This document shows positions 44,819 to 53,695 of a stretch of DNA of 64,000 nt, one piece after another. Within the stretch, counting starts at the first letter, position 1. Each line of letters opens with the position of its first letter. The position numbers were made by a program, and so were the translations under genes. The notes under the pieces were generated by a model. It searched no databases, had not been told where the DNA came from, and saw only the letters and a program-made list of their open reading frames with translations. Source of the DNA: KBS-83 sp051025295. GTDB taxonomy: Bacteria > Acidobacteriota > Terriglobia > Terriglobales > Acidobacteriaceae. The stretch is taken from NCBI GenBank assembly GCA_051025295.1, contig JBMGJV010000023.1; one strand, 5' to 3'.

Positions 44819-46687
44819 TTATGGCTGATTGCAGAGAACCTGCTTGCCGCCACCCGTCGCGACTGGATAGGCGGGGCCCGGCAGCGCGAGTCGTCCCGCA
44901 CGATCGGTCAGCAGGAACACTCGTCGCGGGCCACGCCACAATGCTGCAAACGATGCATCGTCTTCGAAGACGTGCGGCGCGTCCGGGAAGAACGAGCCGT
45001 ACCAGAGGTTGGAACTGCGGCCATTCAGCAGGTGCAACCGGCGGTGTAGATAGAAGCCCAGCGTCGAACCACTCTCATATTCACCGTCGATGACGATCAC
45101 GTCATCCGTGCCAAGCTGCGGACGCATTGCGTCGGCCAGTTGCGCGGAGGAGAGCACTGGCGAAAAGGTGAGGAGCGCCCAGTGCGCGGCGATCAGGAAC
45201 AGCGCGCCTCCCGCAGCGAGCGCGAGCAGCGCACTCCACACGCGGCCAGCACGCCGCAGCAGCAGGTGAGCGCCCGTGCCGCCCAGCAATGCGATCGCAG
45301 TGAGCACGAGCGGCCCGCGAAAGAACGCCATCGCCTGCGTGCTCAGATCCAGAAAATGGCCGAACGACAGCGCATAGTCACCCGGATTGCTGCTGAGTGC
45401 CGCGGCGAGATCTCCGTGTGGCGCTCCCCATCGCAAAGTGAAACCGTGCCAAGTGAGACCATGCAGTGCGAAGAACAGCGCTGCTGCTGCTCCCGCGCAC
45501 CCCGCCGCGAACAGTGCCCACGCCGTGCGCAAGCTCTTGTCGCGAGCATTCGCCTGCTCTGCAAACGAGCCGCCCAGCAGCAGCGCAAGCGCCGGCAGCG
45601 CAGGCAGGCAGTAGTACTCCTGTCGCGTCGAGAAGCTGAAGAACAGCATGGGCACGAGCGTCCAGACAAGTAAAAACAGCCGCGCCCTTGCGCTGTCGCT
45701 CAGCGGCTCACGCCGCCACCATGCGCGCAGAGGAACACGCGACAGGGCACGCGCAAGAAACGCGCTCCACGGCAGCATCCAGACCAGCAGCAGTCCCCAG
45801 AACAGCAGGAGCGGCACGGTGTCGTAGTCGCGCGGAACGCGGCGGTTCAGGTAGCGCAGCAGGTGCTCGTTGATGAAGTAGAACCAGAAGAAGCCGCGCA
45901 CATTGCCGAACGAGGGCGCGGGGCTCAGCAGTCCACCAGCGGGATGCCCCACCGTGGGGTTCGCGAGCCCGGCAGCAATATGCCATGGCGCAGCAATCGC
46001 GAGAAACACCGCGATTCCGAGCCAGGGGTGCCAGCGGCGGAGATGCCAGAGATTGCGCGTGGCCAGCAGAAAAGCACCCGCAATCGTCAGCGGAAACACC
46101 AGCCCGATCAGTCCCTTGGTCATCACGCCCAGAGCGCAGGCCGCCGCGTATCCGGCGGCCGTCGCACGCGTGGGCTGCTCGAGCGAACGCCAGAAGCACA
46201 GCATGGCGACCGTGAGCCACAGGCAGACCATCGCGTCCGGAATCAGGATGCGCGTGAAGATGAACAGGCCAAAGCTGGTCGCCATCACCAGCGCCCCCAG
46301 CAGCCCGGCACTCTCGCTGAGAAAGCATGCGCGGCCGAGCGCCGCAACCGCCAGCAGCAGCAGCAGCGTGGAGAGCGCGAGCGGCAGGCGCGCTGCCCAT
46401 GTCTCTGGCCCGAAGGCGCGAAAGCTTGCCGCCATGCTCCAGTACAGCAGCGGCGCCTTTTCGAGATAGCGGATGCCGTTCGCATAGAGCGTGACCCAGT
46501 CGTGCCGCGCGACCATCTCGCGCGCCACCTCGCCATGGACAGAGTCCGCATCGTCGAGCAGCGGCGGCTGCACGAGCGCAAAGCTGCCGTAGAGCAGCAC
46601 CCAGACCGCGATGATCAGCACGTAGCCGCGGATGCGCGCATGTTGCCGCTGCGTTCCAGGTCCGGTTGGCTCTGCGATGGACAGCAT
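44819..46687 (-). CDS. ArnT-like/GT39 family glycosyltransferase (membrane)
   Basis: This ~622-residue polytopic protein starts MLSIAEPTGPGTQRQHARI and has about a dozen hydrophobic helices. The first periplasmic loop has the catalytic-type acidic pair PPLLDDADSVHGEVAREMV and the conserved YLEKAPLLYW of ArnT/PMT enzymes; MTKGLIGLVFP and FFSFSTRQEYYCLPALPALAL are also family-typical. It transfers a sugar from a polyprenyl-phosphate donor to a lipid or protein acceptor on the periplasmic side; lipid A is one candidate. The ATG at 46687 is preceded at 7 nt by GACAAT and is preferred over the frame start at 46747. Confidence 0.85.
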   Translation of the reverse strand: MLSIAEPTGPGTQRQHARIRGYVLIIAVWVLLYGSFALVQPPLLDDADSVHGEVAREMVARHDWVTLYANGIRYLEKAPLLYWSMAASFRAFGPETWAARLPLALSTLLLLLAVAALGRACFLSESAGLLGALVMATSFGLFIFTRILIPDAMVCLWLTVAMLCFWRSLEQPTRATAAGYAAACALGVMTKGLIGLVFPLTIAGAFLLATRNLWHLRRWHPWLGIAVFLAIAAPWHIAAGLANPTVGHPAGGLLSPAPSFGNVRGFFWFYFINEHLLRYLNRRVPRDYDTVPLLLFWGLLLVWMLPWSAFLARALSRVPLRAWWRREPLSDSARARLFLLVWTLVPMLFFSFSTRQEYYCLPALPALALLLGGSFAEQANARDKSLRTAWALFAAGCAGAAAALFFALHGLTWHGFTLRWGAPHGDLAAALSSNPGDYALSFGHFLDLSTQAMAFFRGPLVLTAIALLGGTGAHLLLRRAGRVWSALLALAAGGALFLIAAHWALLTFSPVLSSAQLADAMRPQLGTDDVIVIDGEYESGSTLGFYLHRRLHLLNGRSSNLWYGSFFPDAPHVFEDDASFAALWRGPRRVFLLTDRAGRLALPGPAYPVATGGGKQVLCNQP

Positions 46688-46694
46688 CGACGCG

Positions 46695-46700
46695 ATTGTC
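46695..46700 (-). promoter_or_regulatory. -10-like box of the ArnT-like gene
   Basis: GACAAT (minus strand) ends 7 nt before the ATG at 46687. It deviates from TACAAT in the first base but keeps the spacing of the other cases. Confidence 0.3.
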
Positions 46701-46754
46701 GCATCGACAGCACGATCCGTCCGACGTGCGAGCGACCTGGCGCGCAATCGATCT

Positions 46755-46802
46755 GACCCAAGATCAGACCCAAGACGAGATCCAAGACGAGACCCGGGAT
46801 GA
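46755..46802 (+). repeat. 12-bp tandem repeat (4 units) upstream of the Rieske gene
   Basis: There are four consecutive units: GACCCAAGATCA, GACCCAAGACGA, GATCCAAGACGA and GACCCGGGATGA. A fifth partial copy, GACCCAAGCCA, ends exactly at the start codon (46812-46822). It lies in the divergent region between the ArnT-like gene and the Rieske oxygenase gene, overlapping or preceding the promoter. It could bind a regulator in phase, or be simple slippage. Confidence 0.75.
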
Positions 46803-46804
46803 AC

Positions 46805-46810
46805 TAAAGT
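46805..46810 (+). promoter_or_regulatory. -10-like box of the Rieske oxygenase gene
   Basis: TAAAGT is followed by 12 nt before the ATG at 46823, just downstream of the tandem repeat. The leader would be about 5 nt. Confidence 0.35.
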
Positions 46811-46822
46811 AGACCCAAGCCA

Positions 46823-47929
46823 ATGGCTCCGGTCGCCTCACAACTCGTGCCGCTTGCTCCGGCGTCCGCCGGGAGCGGGTCCGCCGCCACGCTCATCTTT
46901 GACGACTGGTATCCCGCGCTGCGCACCGATCAGTTGCGCCCGCGCCGCATGCACACCGCGATGCTGCTTGGCATTCCGCTCGTGCTCGGCCGTCGCAGCG
47001 ACGGCGCCATCTTCGCGCTGCGCGATAGCTGTCCGCATCGCGGCATTCCGCTCTCGTGCGGCTGGTTCGATGGTGATGCGGTCACCTGCAAATACCACGG
47101 CTGGGCCTTTGAGCCGGGCAGCGGCCAGTGCCGCGACATCCCTTCGCTCACCGGCGTGGACACGCTCGATCCCACGCGCATCTACGCCACTGCGTATCCG
47201 TGCCTCGAGCAGGATGGCTACGCCTGGGTCTACATTCCGAGCGCCGGGCGCGGGCGCGTCCGCACGGAAGATCTGCCACCACCGCCCGCGGTGCCGCACT
47301 TCAGCCCTCGATTCCGCGCCGCCCACCTCGCGGCTGACCTGCCCTGCAACGTCGATCACGGCATCATCGGGCTGATGGACCCGGCGCATGGGCCGTTCGT
47401 GCACCAGGCCTGGTGGTGGCGCTCGCGGGCCAGCATCCATGAAAAGCAGAAGCAGTTCGAGCCCATCCCGCAGGGCTTCCGCATGTCGGCGCACGCGCCT
47501 TCAGGCAACAGCGCGCCATACAAATTGCTCGGGGTCTACGGCGAGCCGATTCTCACCACCATCGACTTCGTTCTGCCGAACCGGCGCTACGAGACGATCC
47601 GCTGCGGGGAGAAGTGGTTCTCCAGCCTGACCACTGTCACGCCCGTCACGGCGTCGACCTGCCGCATCGATGTGGCGGCGGCGTGGAACGTCTTCTACCA
47701 TGTGCCATTTGTCACAATGGCGGCGCGGTTCTTCGGTGCGCGCTTCGTGCGGCAGGATCAGCAGACCATGATCGAGCAGGCGGAGGGCCTGCGCCACAAT
47801 CCGACGCTGATGCTGATCGACGACGCAGACCGGCCCGCCAAGTGGTACTTCGCGCTGAAGCAGGCACGGCTGAACGGGGAAGACACGCACCCGCTCAGCG
47901 GACCGGTGACATTGCACTGGCGTAGTTAG
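46823..47929 (+). CDS. Rieske [2Fe-2S] aromatic ring-hydroxylating oxygenase, alpha-subunit type
   Basis: The 368-residue protein has an N-terminal Rieske domain (~28-140) with CPHRG and TCKYHGW, 16 residues apart. The C-terminal domain has a mononuclear iron site: LPCNVDHGIIGLMDPAHGPF supplies the Asp and two His ligands, with a later Asp in LIDDADRPAK. The architecture matches oxygenases acting on aromatic or polycyclic lipids, such as Rieske-type sterol/hopanoid-modifying or chlorophyll-like oxygenases. No reductase or ferredoxin gene is adjacent. The substrate is unknown. Confidence 0.85.
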   Translation: MAPVASQLVPLAPASAGSGSAATLIFDDWYPALRTDQLRPRRMHTAMLLGIPLVLGRRSDGAIFALRDSCPHRGIPLSCGWFDGDAVTCKYHGWAFEPGSGQCRDIPSLTGVDTLDPTRIYATAYPCLEQDGYAWVYIPSAGRGRVRTEDLPPPPAVPHFSPRFRAAHLAADLPCNVDHGIIGLMDPAHGPFVHQAWWWRSRASIHEKQKQFEPIPQGFRMSAHAPSGNSAPYKLLGVYGEPILTTIDFVLPNRRYETIRCGEKWFSSLTTVTPVTASTCRIDVAAAWNVFYHVPFVTMAARFFGARFVRQDQQTMIEQAEGLRHNPTLMLIDDADRPAKWYFALKQARLNGEDTHPLSGPVTLHWRS

Positions 47930-47936
47930 GCTGTCG

Positions 47937-47942
47937 TATGAT
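47937..47942 (+). promoter_or_regulatory. -10-like box of the small NTF2-like gene
   Basis: TATGAT is an excellent -10 match and ends 7 nt before the ATG at 47950. The ATG at 47938 is part of this box itself, which argues for the downstream start. Confidence 0.45.
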
Positions 47943-47949
47943 GCTCGGC

Positions 47950-48381
47950 ATGCGCAGGCTCACCCTCGCTCTTCTGCCGGTCCTGCTGCTGTTCGGCGGC
48001 GCCAAGGCGCACTCCACCCCCAACCAGCAGGTCCAGGAACTGGTCCAGCGGTTCGAGCAGGCGCGGCATGAGTTCGATCTGCCGGCGATCACATCCATGG
48101 TTGCGAGCGATTACGTCGAGATCTCGCCGCTCGGCGAAGTCGATCCGCATGACAAGATGCTGGGCTACTACGCACCCGATAAGAAAGTGCCCGCGCCGCC
48201 CATGACCCTGGACGAAATTGAGGTGCGCACGTTTGGCGATTCCGCCGCCGTGATCGCGAGGCTGACGTACACCATGGCGGGTCAGAGCAACGCCCTGCGG
48301 TCGTCGTATATCGCGCACCACGAGCGCGGTGGCTGGAAGCTCGTCCACGTCCAGTACACACCGCTGCGACCGGGTCATTAG
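47950..48381 (+). CDS. Secreted NTF2-like (DUF4440) protein
   Basis: The 143-residue protein has the signal peptide RRLTLALLPVLLLFGGAKA. A single NTF2-like domain follows (VQELVQRFEQARHEFDLPAI, DYVEISPLGEVD, ALRSSYIAHHERGGWKLVHV). It is shorter than but similar in layout to the NTF2-like protein at 23664-24266. The start at 47950 fits the -10 box. An alternative ATG is at 47938. Function is unknown. Confidence 0.75.
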   Translation: MRRLTLALLPVLLLFGGAKAHSTPNQQVQELVQRFEQARHEFDLPAITSMVASDYVEISPLGEVDPHDKMLGYYAPDKKVPAPPMTLDEIEVRTFGDSAAVIARLTYTMAGQSNALRSSYIAHHERGGWKLVHVQYTPLRPGH

Positions 48382-48394
48382 CCAGCGGGCGAGA

Positions 48395-48994
48395 CTACTC
48401 GCGCGAATCGAACAGTGGCCGGCTGGCCCCACTTGCAGTCGCCGTCGGCACATTCTGTAACTGCTTGCGGCACTGTTCCTTCTTCTCTGCGAGGGCCGGC
48501 TGGTGCACACGCATCAGCGCGGCGAGCGCCTCGCGCTTGTGCCGCAGCATGTACGTATCCGTCTGGTGCACGAATGGATAGCCGCACGCTTCGTTGAAGT
48601 GCTCTTCGCTGCCGATCAGCTTCAGGACGGCTGCCGGGTTTACGACCAGTGCATCGGCGATCGCGACGCTCAGCCCCTGGCTGAAGGTGGAATCGGTAAA
48701 CGGCGCAATCTCGGCGGCGGCCTCGAGCCACCCCGGGCTGCCCTCCGCCACATGCTCGAGCACGATGTCGTAGTTCGGCTCCTCGGGGCTATGCGGATCG
48801 ACGTCCTTGACGAACCGGCGGACAAAGTTCTCCGCGCCTTCTTCCTTGATGTGGCGGCGGAAATCCGTGGACGTCATCGCGCGCATCTCGTTCGCGCTCA
48901 CGCTCTGCGCCAGGCAGGCCGAGGCTCCGGCGGCCAGCAGGGAGACGAGTGCCGCAGCGACGGGGACAGAGACGAGTTGCCGAAGACGATTCAT
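48395..48994 (-). CDS. Secreted hypothetical protein
   Basis: The 199-residue protein starts MNRLRQLVSVPVAAALVSLL with a signal peptide ending near ACLAQ. The mature part is helical and charged (FRRHIKEEGAENFVRRFVKD, EEHFNEACGYPFVHQTDTYM), with three cysteines. No known domain is recognised. The ATG at 48994 has GATGAT 6 nt upstream. It is convergent with the small NTF2-like gene. Confidence 0.6.
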   Translation of the reverse strand: MNRLRQLVSVPVAAALVSLLAAGASACLAQSVSANEMRAMTSTDFRRHIKEEGAENFVRRFVKDVDPHSPEEPNYDIVLEHVAEGSPGWLEAAAEIAPFTDSTFSQGLSVAIADALVVNPAAVLKLIGSEEHFNEACGYPFVHQTDTYMLRHKREALAALMRVHQPALAEKKEQCRKQLQNVPTATASGASRPLFDSRE

Positions 48995-49000
48995 GCCACG

Positions 49001-49006
49001 ATCATC
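49001..49006 (-). promoter_or_regulatory. -10-like box of the secreted hypothetical gene
   Basis: GATGAT (minus strand) ends 6 nt before the ATG at 48994, the same geometry as hemB and glyA. The first base deviates from consensus. Confidence 0.3.
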
Positions 49007-49196
49007 GCACTGGAGCGCGCACAGGCAAAGACGGGAAGCGCTCGAAAGCGCGTCGGGAGTAATCCGCTGAGCAGTAACCAGAGCGGATTGCCCGGCGCCC
49101 ATCGGGATGTCCGAAACGGGCCTACCCGCATCCCACTCGCGTTGAGACGTCAGCCCGGCCACCACCTGTTGCCAACCGCGACCCACTTCCTTTTCA

Positions 49197-51737
49197 CTAG
49201 TCAGCCGCACCACGCACCGTCCGCTCCACCCGGATGTTCAGCGCGGAGCCCAGTTCGCTGAAGTCGTTCCGCACCGCCTCGCCCTGCCCCATCATGCGCG
49301 GCGACAGCTCGTACCAGATGTTCTGTGCCTGCCACAGGTCGACCGGAAATGGCAGGGAACGCAGAGCCTGCGCCAGGGTCAGCGCATGGCGGACCGCGTC
49401 CGGGTCAGTGGCCGCGTGCGCCAGCCGCTCCATCGCGCTGTGCATCCGCTCCTCGGCCAGATAGCCCAGCGTCGCCTCGTCCACCACGGTGCCATCGTTT
49501 CGAGCCTGGGCCAGCAGCCGCTCAATCGTTGGGACGTCGATCGGGTTGGATTCAAGGGCATGCCGCAACTGGGCATGGGTTGCAAACTGGGCCGCCACCC
49601 GCATCGCCGCCGGACGCGCCAGCCCGTTGCGCCCCAGGAAATGAAACAGCGAGGCATGGCTCGAATAGAGCTCCATCATGGAGCCCTCGAGCGAGCGCAT
49701 CGCCGGGTCGAGGATGCTCTTCACAATGCGGCGCTGCTCGTCGGCAAACAGCGACGTGAGCGAGAACCGGCTCTCACCGAAGTAGTCATCCATCAGCCGG
49801 ACGACCTCAGGCAGATTGCTCGCGTCCACCGCATCTTCGATCTCGCGCGCCAGTCCGGCCAGACCGGTCTCGTCCTCCGCCGTGATCCGGCGCACTGCCG
49901 CGGATACGTTCTGATCGCCGAAGTGCAGCAGCCCGTAGGCTGCCTCCTCGCACTCCTCGGTCAGCACGGAGCAGATGCGCACGCGCCCCAGCCGTAGCTG
50001 ACCCAGTCCATACGGCAGCTGCGTCTCCCAAAGGTGCGTGAGCCGGTAGCAAAACAGCCGGTCACGCTTCCACGGCGCGGCATCGCCGGCGTGCGGAAAC
50101 ACGCAACTGATCGCGTAGTGCGCAACCACCTGTTCGAGGTCGACCGCCATGGGACGGATCGCCTCGTCATAGATGAAGCGGCCATCGTGCCATTCGGGAT
50201 CGTTGCTCTTCGCGTCGGCCAGCCGCTCGGTGAAGCTGCGCTCGAGCAGGCCCTTCGTCTCGGGAAAGAGCATGCCGGCAAGCTCGATGACACGCGCCGC
50301 GTAGGTCATGATCTGCACTGTCTCGATACCCGAGATGTCGTCGAAGAACCAGCCGCAGCTCGTATACATCAGCATCGCGTTCCGTTCCAGCTCCATCAGC
50401 TGGAGGGCGCGCGTGCGCTCCGCCTTGCTCAGCGTGCGGCTGGCATGGCGGCCCAGGAAGCGGTCGACGGTGGCCGGCGACCGGTCGAGGATCACCTTGA
50501 TGAAGTCGTTGCGTGCCGCGTCGGCATCGCCCAGCAGGGCGCTTGTGGCCGCTTCCACCTGGGGGGCAAGCGTATCCCGCAGCCAGTCCAGCGCCTCCCG
50601 CAGCGGCGCGCGCCACTTCTGGTTCCAGCCTGCCTTGCCGCCGTTGCAGCCGCAGTCGGCACGCCAGCGCTCCACCCCGTGGAAGCAGCTCCACGAGCTC
50701 CCTTCGACGATCTCTGCCTCGCAGGACGGCGGATGCAGTTCCAGGAATTGGCCGTAGTTGGTCAGCGTCGCCGCGCTCTCGTCGATCAGCTGCAGCGTGT
50801 ACGCCAGGGCCATCTCGCCGTGGCGATGGTGGTGTCCGTAGCTTTCACCATCCGTCGCCACATGCACCAGTTGCGGCATGTCACTGTCGTGGAAGCCGCT
50901 GCTCAGCCGGTCGAAGAACGCGTCGCCGCTGTTCAGCAGGCCATCGAACGCGATCGCTCGCGATACGGGGCCGTTGTAAAAGAACACCGCGATCGAGCGG
51001 CCGGGGCTGGTGCGCACCAGGTAGGGCTGGGTCGAGTCGACGGAGCCATCGGGCGTCGGCGTCCAGCCGGCCTCCTCCTCGTCAGCAGTCGTCCTGCTGC
51101 TTGTCGCCGGTCCGTTCTCCGCAGCCGCGGTGTCGCCCGCCAGCTCCTCGATGCGGCGTACGCGCGCACACTGGTTGGGAGCGAGAATCGTGAACTTGAT
51201 GCCATGCTTCGCCAGCAGATCGAGCGATTCGCGATCCGCGGCTGTCTCGGCCAGCCACATACCTTCCGGCTTCCGTCCGAAGCGGTGTTCGAAGTCGCGG
51301 ATGCCCCACACGACCTGCGTCTCGCGGTCCCGCGTCGAGGCCAGCGGCAGGATGATGTGGTTGTAGGCCTGTGCCAGCGCAGAGCCATGGCCGCCGAACT
51401 GCTTCTGGCTCACCCGGTCCGCGTCGAGGATCATGCGATACGTGAGCGGCGACGTCTCCTCCATCCAGGAGAGCAGCGTCGGCCCGATGTTGAAGCTGAT
51501 CCGCGAGTAGTTGTTGGTGATCCGCAGAATGCGGTTCTTGCTGTCCACGATCCGGGCCGCGCCGTTGGTCGCGTAGCACTCCGCTGTGATGCGCGCATTC
51601 CAGTCGTGATACGGGGCAGCCGAGTCCTGCGTCTCCACCGTCTCCAGCCACGGATTCTCGCGCGGCGGCTGGTAGAAGTGCCCGTGAATGCAGATGTAGC
51701 GAGGGGCCGCCGAGGGCGGGGCTGGAGAAACAGACAT
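49197..51737 (-). CDS. GH57-type protein with DUF3536 domain
   Basis: The ~846-residue cytoplasmic protein has an N-terminal GH57 (beta/alpha)7-like domain beginning YICIHGHFYQPPRENPW, with EGMWLAETAADRESL carrying the nucleophile-type glutamate and HVATDGESYGHHHRHGEMA carrying the acid-type Asp and the histidines. A long helical DUF3536 region (~370-846) follows, including RNAMLMYTSCGWFFDDISG. GH57 enzymes act on alpha-glucans (amylase, branching enzyme), but the DUF3536 subgroup is uncharacterised. The ATG at 51737 is supported by TAGACT 10 nt upstream. Confidence 0.87.
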   Translation of the reverse strand: MSVSPAPPSAAPRYICIHGHFYQPPRENPWLETVETQDSAAPYHDWNARITAECYATNGAARIVDSKNRILRITNNYSRISFNIGPTLLSWMEETSPLTYRMILDADRVSQKQFGGHGSALAQAYNHIILPLASTRDRETQVVWGIRDFEHRFGRKPEGMWLAETAADRESLDLLAKHGIKFTILAPNQCARVRRIEELAGDTAAAENGPATSSRTTADEEEAGWTPTPDGSVDSTQPYLVRTSPGRSIAVFFYNGPVSRAIAFDGLLNSGDAFFDRLSSGFHDSDMPQLVHVATDGESYGHHHRHGEMALAYTLQLIDESAATLTNYGQFLELHPPSCEAEIVEGSSWSCFHGVERWRADCGCNGGKAGWNQKWRAPLREALDWLRDTLAPQVEAATSALLGDADAARNDFIKVILDRSPATVDRFLGRHASRTLSKAERTRALQLMELERNAMLMYTSCGWFFDDISGIETVQIMTYAARVIELAGMLFPETKGLLERSFTERLADAKSNDPEWHDGRFIYDEAIRPMAVDLEQVVAHYAISCVFPHAGDAAPWKRDRLFCYRLTHLWETQLPYGLGQLRLGRVRICSVLTEECEEAAYGLLHFGDQNVSAAVRRITAEDETGLAGLAREIEDAVDASNLPEVVRLMDDYFGESRFSLTSLFADEQRRIVKSILDPAMRSLEGSMMELYSSHASLFHFLGRNGLARPAAMRVAAQFATHAQLRHALESNPIDVPTIERLLAQARNDGTVVDEATLGYLAEERMHSAMERLAHAATDPDAVRHALTLAQALRSLPFPVDLWQAQNIWYELSPRMMGQGEAVRNDFSELGSALNIRVERTVRGAAD

Positions 51738-51747
51738 GCTGATCTTC

Positions 51748-51753
51748 AGTCTA
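51748..51753 (-). promoter_or_regulatory. -10-like box of the GH57 gene
   Basis: TAGACT (minus strand) lies 10 nt before the ATG at 51737, implying a leader of about 3 nt. Confidence 0.35.
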
Positions 51754-51840
51754 TGCGCCCGGCCGTTCGGCGCCATGCCGCGAAGGTCCGGCGGATCACC
51801 CACGCCGGCTCACTCCCGGGCTGTTCATTGGCGGTCCCGT

Positions 51841-52530
51841 TCACTCGGGCGGCGGCGACGCGCTCCCTGCAAGATCGCAGGCGCGCCACAGGTACCAGCT
51901 CGCGACCGAGCGCCAGGGCTCCCAGTGCCGCGCCCGCCGCAGCATGACGTCGGGCTTGGGCAGCAGTTCGGGCGTGATCGGCTTCGTCTTCGGGGGACGC
52001 CCGAAGGTCAGCAGGAAGCCCTTGCGTACGCCATAGTCGGTGACCGGGAACACATCGGGGCGTCCCAGCCGGAACATCAGCACCATCTCGACCGTCCACA
52101 CGCCGATGCCGCGCACAGCGGTCAACCGCTTCACGATCTCGTCATCCGGCATGCGGCGGATCGCGGCGAGCGTCGGCACCGTGCCATCGAGTGTCTTCGC
52201 GGCGAGGTCGCGCAGCGCCCGCGCCTTGTTGGCAGAGAGACCGCACCCGCGCAGGAACTCATCGGGCACGGCGAGCAGGTGCTCCGGCTGTGGGTGCAGA
52301 TCGCCGAATGCCGCGAGCAGGCGATGGAGGATCGCGAACGCCGCCTTGCCATGCAGTTGCTGATAGATGATCGACTCGAGCAGCGCTTCGAAGGGTGAGT
52401 GCTGGCTCTTCAGCCGCATCGTGAACGGCCCCGCGCGGCGGATCAGCTCGCCCAGCTTCGGGTCGGCGGCGCTCAGCGCGCGCACGGCTTCGTCGACGTC
52501 GTAACGGACCCCACGGCGGCCATCCTGCAT
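51841..52530 (-). CDS. DNA-3-methyladenine glycosylase II-like (HhH-GPD)
   Basis: The ~229-residue base-excision glycosylase of the AlkA type has PFEALLESIIYQQLHGKAA, the helix-hairpin-helix LTAVRGIGVWTVEMVLMF, and the catalytic aspartate in RPDVFPVTDYGVRKGF. The C-terminal RHWEPWRSVASWYLWRA is typical of AlkA/Mag. The N-terminal TBP-like domain of E. coli AlkA is absent, so it resembles the shorter Mag-type enzymes. The ATG at 52530 has TACACT 7 nt upstream; the longer frame to 52668 is rejected. Confidence 0.9.
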   Translation of the reverse strand: MQDGRRGVRYDVDEAVRALSAADPKLGELIRRAGPFTMRLKSQHSPFEALLESIIYQQLHGKAAFAILHRLLAAFGDLHPQPEHLLAVPDEFLRGCGLSANKARALRDLAAKTLDGTVPTLAAIRRMPDDEIVKRLTAVRGIGVWTVEMVLMFRLGRPDVFPVTDYGVRKGFLLTFGRPPKTKPITPELLPKPDVMLRRARHWEPWRSVASWYLWRACDLAGSASPPPE

Positions 52531-52537
52531 GCTGGTG

Positions 52538-52543
52538 AGTGTA
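52538..52543 (-). promoter_or_regulatory. -10-like box of the alkA-like gene
   Basis: TACACT (minus strand) is followed by CACCAGC and then the ATG at 52530. No Shine-Dalgarno is present. Confidence 0.5.
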
Positions 52544-52682
52544 GCTGCGGCGACGGATTGAGCGCGTATCTGGAGTGTCAACGGCCGCGCGAAGCGCCTG
52601 CTAAACGGCTTGTTGCGTGTCACGTTCGACAACATCACGGCGTCCTGCGGGCTCGCGTTATGGAGCACGCGAGAATTGCTGC

Positions 52683-52688
52683 TATAGT
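52683..52688 (+). promoter_or_regulatory. -10 box of the Alternative Complex III operon
   Basis: TATAGT is a near-consensus -10, 116 bp before the actA ATG, with no convincing -35. It gives this operon a leader of roughly 110 nt, unlike the near-leaderless genes nearby. Confidence 0.45.
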
Positions 52689-52701
52689 CCTTCTTTGCCC
52701 C

Positions 52702-52733
52702 CTACTCACGTCGACAAACCCCGACCAGAGTAG
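52702..52733 (+). other. Leader hairpin of the act operon
   Basis: CTACTC pairs with GAGTAG and, after a 2x2 internal loop, GTCG pairs with CGAC around an 8-nt loop, for 10 base pairs in 32 nt. It begins a few nucleotides after the predicted transcription start. It might stabilise the mRNA or act as a regulatory element. No known riboswitch is recognised. Confidence 0.45.
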
Positions 52734-52804
52734 TCGCAAATCGTTGAAAGCAGTGGACCTCTAACCCCCTTCATTGCCGTAGCACGGGAAGCAGGAACGG
52801 ATCG

Positions 52805-53695
52805 ATGGCGCAGATTTTTGACCGCAGCTCAAACGCTTTGGCGCGTATGAGCCTGATCCTCACGGGATTGATCGTCATTGCCTTGGGAGTGACGCTGGAC
52901 CAGCTGCAGCGCTCCCCCTGGGTCACCCGGCAAGGCCAGCGCGCGGATCAGCCGGTACCCTTCAGCCACAAGCATCACGTGATGGGCCTCGGCATCCAGT
53001 GCCAGTACTGTCACACCTCGGTCGAGCGCTCGAGCTATGCCGGCATTCCTCCGACCAAGACCTGCATCAACTGCCATGCGCAGATCTGGACCAATGCGCA
53101 GCTGCTTGAGCCGGTGCGTGAGAGCTGGGCGACGGGCGAGTCCATTCGCTGGATCCGGGTGCACGATCTGCCGGACTACGTCTACTTCAACCACTCCGTC
53201 CACGTGAACAAGGGCATGGGCTGCTCCTCCTGCCACGGCCGCGTCGACCTGATGCCGATCATGTACCAGGAAGGCTCGCTGCAGATGGAGTGGTGTCTGA
53301 ACTGCCATCGCAACCCGGTGAAGAACATCCGCCCGGCGAACGAGATCTACAACATGGCCTGGACCGGCCCGTCGACGGATAAGCCAGTGTGGTGCGGCAG
53401 CCTCGGCGACAAGGACGGCACGCCGACTGCCCAGTCGGTCAGCTGCACGACGGTCGATCCGCAGCAGGTGGGTGCAAGGACGGCAGCGCTCGACATGTTG
53501 CCGCCGACGGCGACGCCTGAGGGGCACCTGCTCGACGTGGCCGCCCATCCGAACGGGGCCAGCGGGCCAACGGGCGCCGACCACGTGAGCTACACCAAGT
53601 TCACCACTCAGGACGGCCTGGGCAAGTACCTGGTCAGCCAGTACCACATCAAGAATCCCAACGACATCAGCAGTTGCGAGACCTGCCATCGCTAG
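52805..53695 (+). CDS. actA: Alternative Complex III subunit ActA (pentaheme cytochrome c)
   Basis: The 296-residue protein has one N-terminal anchor helix (ARMSLILTGLIVIALGVTL) and five CXXCH heme sites: CQYCH, CINCH, CSSCH, CLNCH and CETCH. The spacing of the first four resembles the NrfH/cytochrome c7-like fold. In Alternative Complex III it passes electrons from menaquinol oxidation towards the mono-heme ActE and the terminal oxidase on the periplasmic side. It is the first gene of an operon extending to the window end. GGAACGG precedes the ATG. Confidence 0.95.
   Translation: MAQIFDRSSNALARMSLILTGLIVIALGVTLDQLQRSPWVTRQGQRADQPVPFSHKHHVMGLGIQCQYCHTSVERSSYAGIPPTKTCINCHAQIWTNAQLLEPVRESWATGESIRWIRVHDLPDYVYFNHSVHVNKGMGCSSCHGRVDLMPIMYQEGSLQMEWCLNCHRNPVKNIRPANEIYNMAWTGPSTDKPVWCGSLGDKDGTPTAQSVSCTTVDPQQVGARTAALDMLPPTATPEGHLLDVAAHPNGASGPTGADHVSYTKFTTQDGLGKYLVSQYHIKNPNDISSCETCHR

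Noticed and set aside
46755..46802. CRISPR array
   Set aside because: The units are directly adjacent 12-mers without spacers, and there are no cas genes nearby.
52399..52764. Plus-strand ORF upstream of actA
   Set aside because: It overlaps the alkA-like gene on the opposite strand, has no recognisable domain, and ends in the untranslated act leader.
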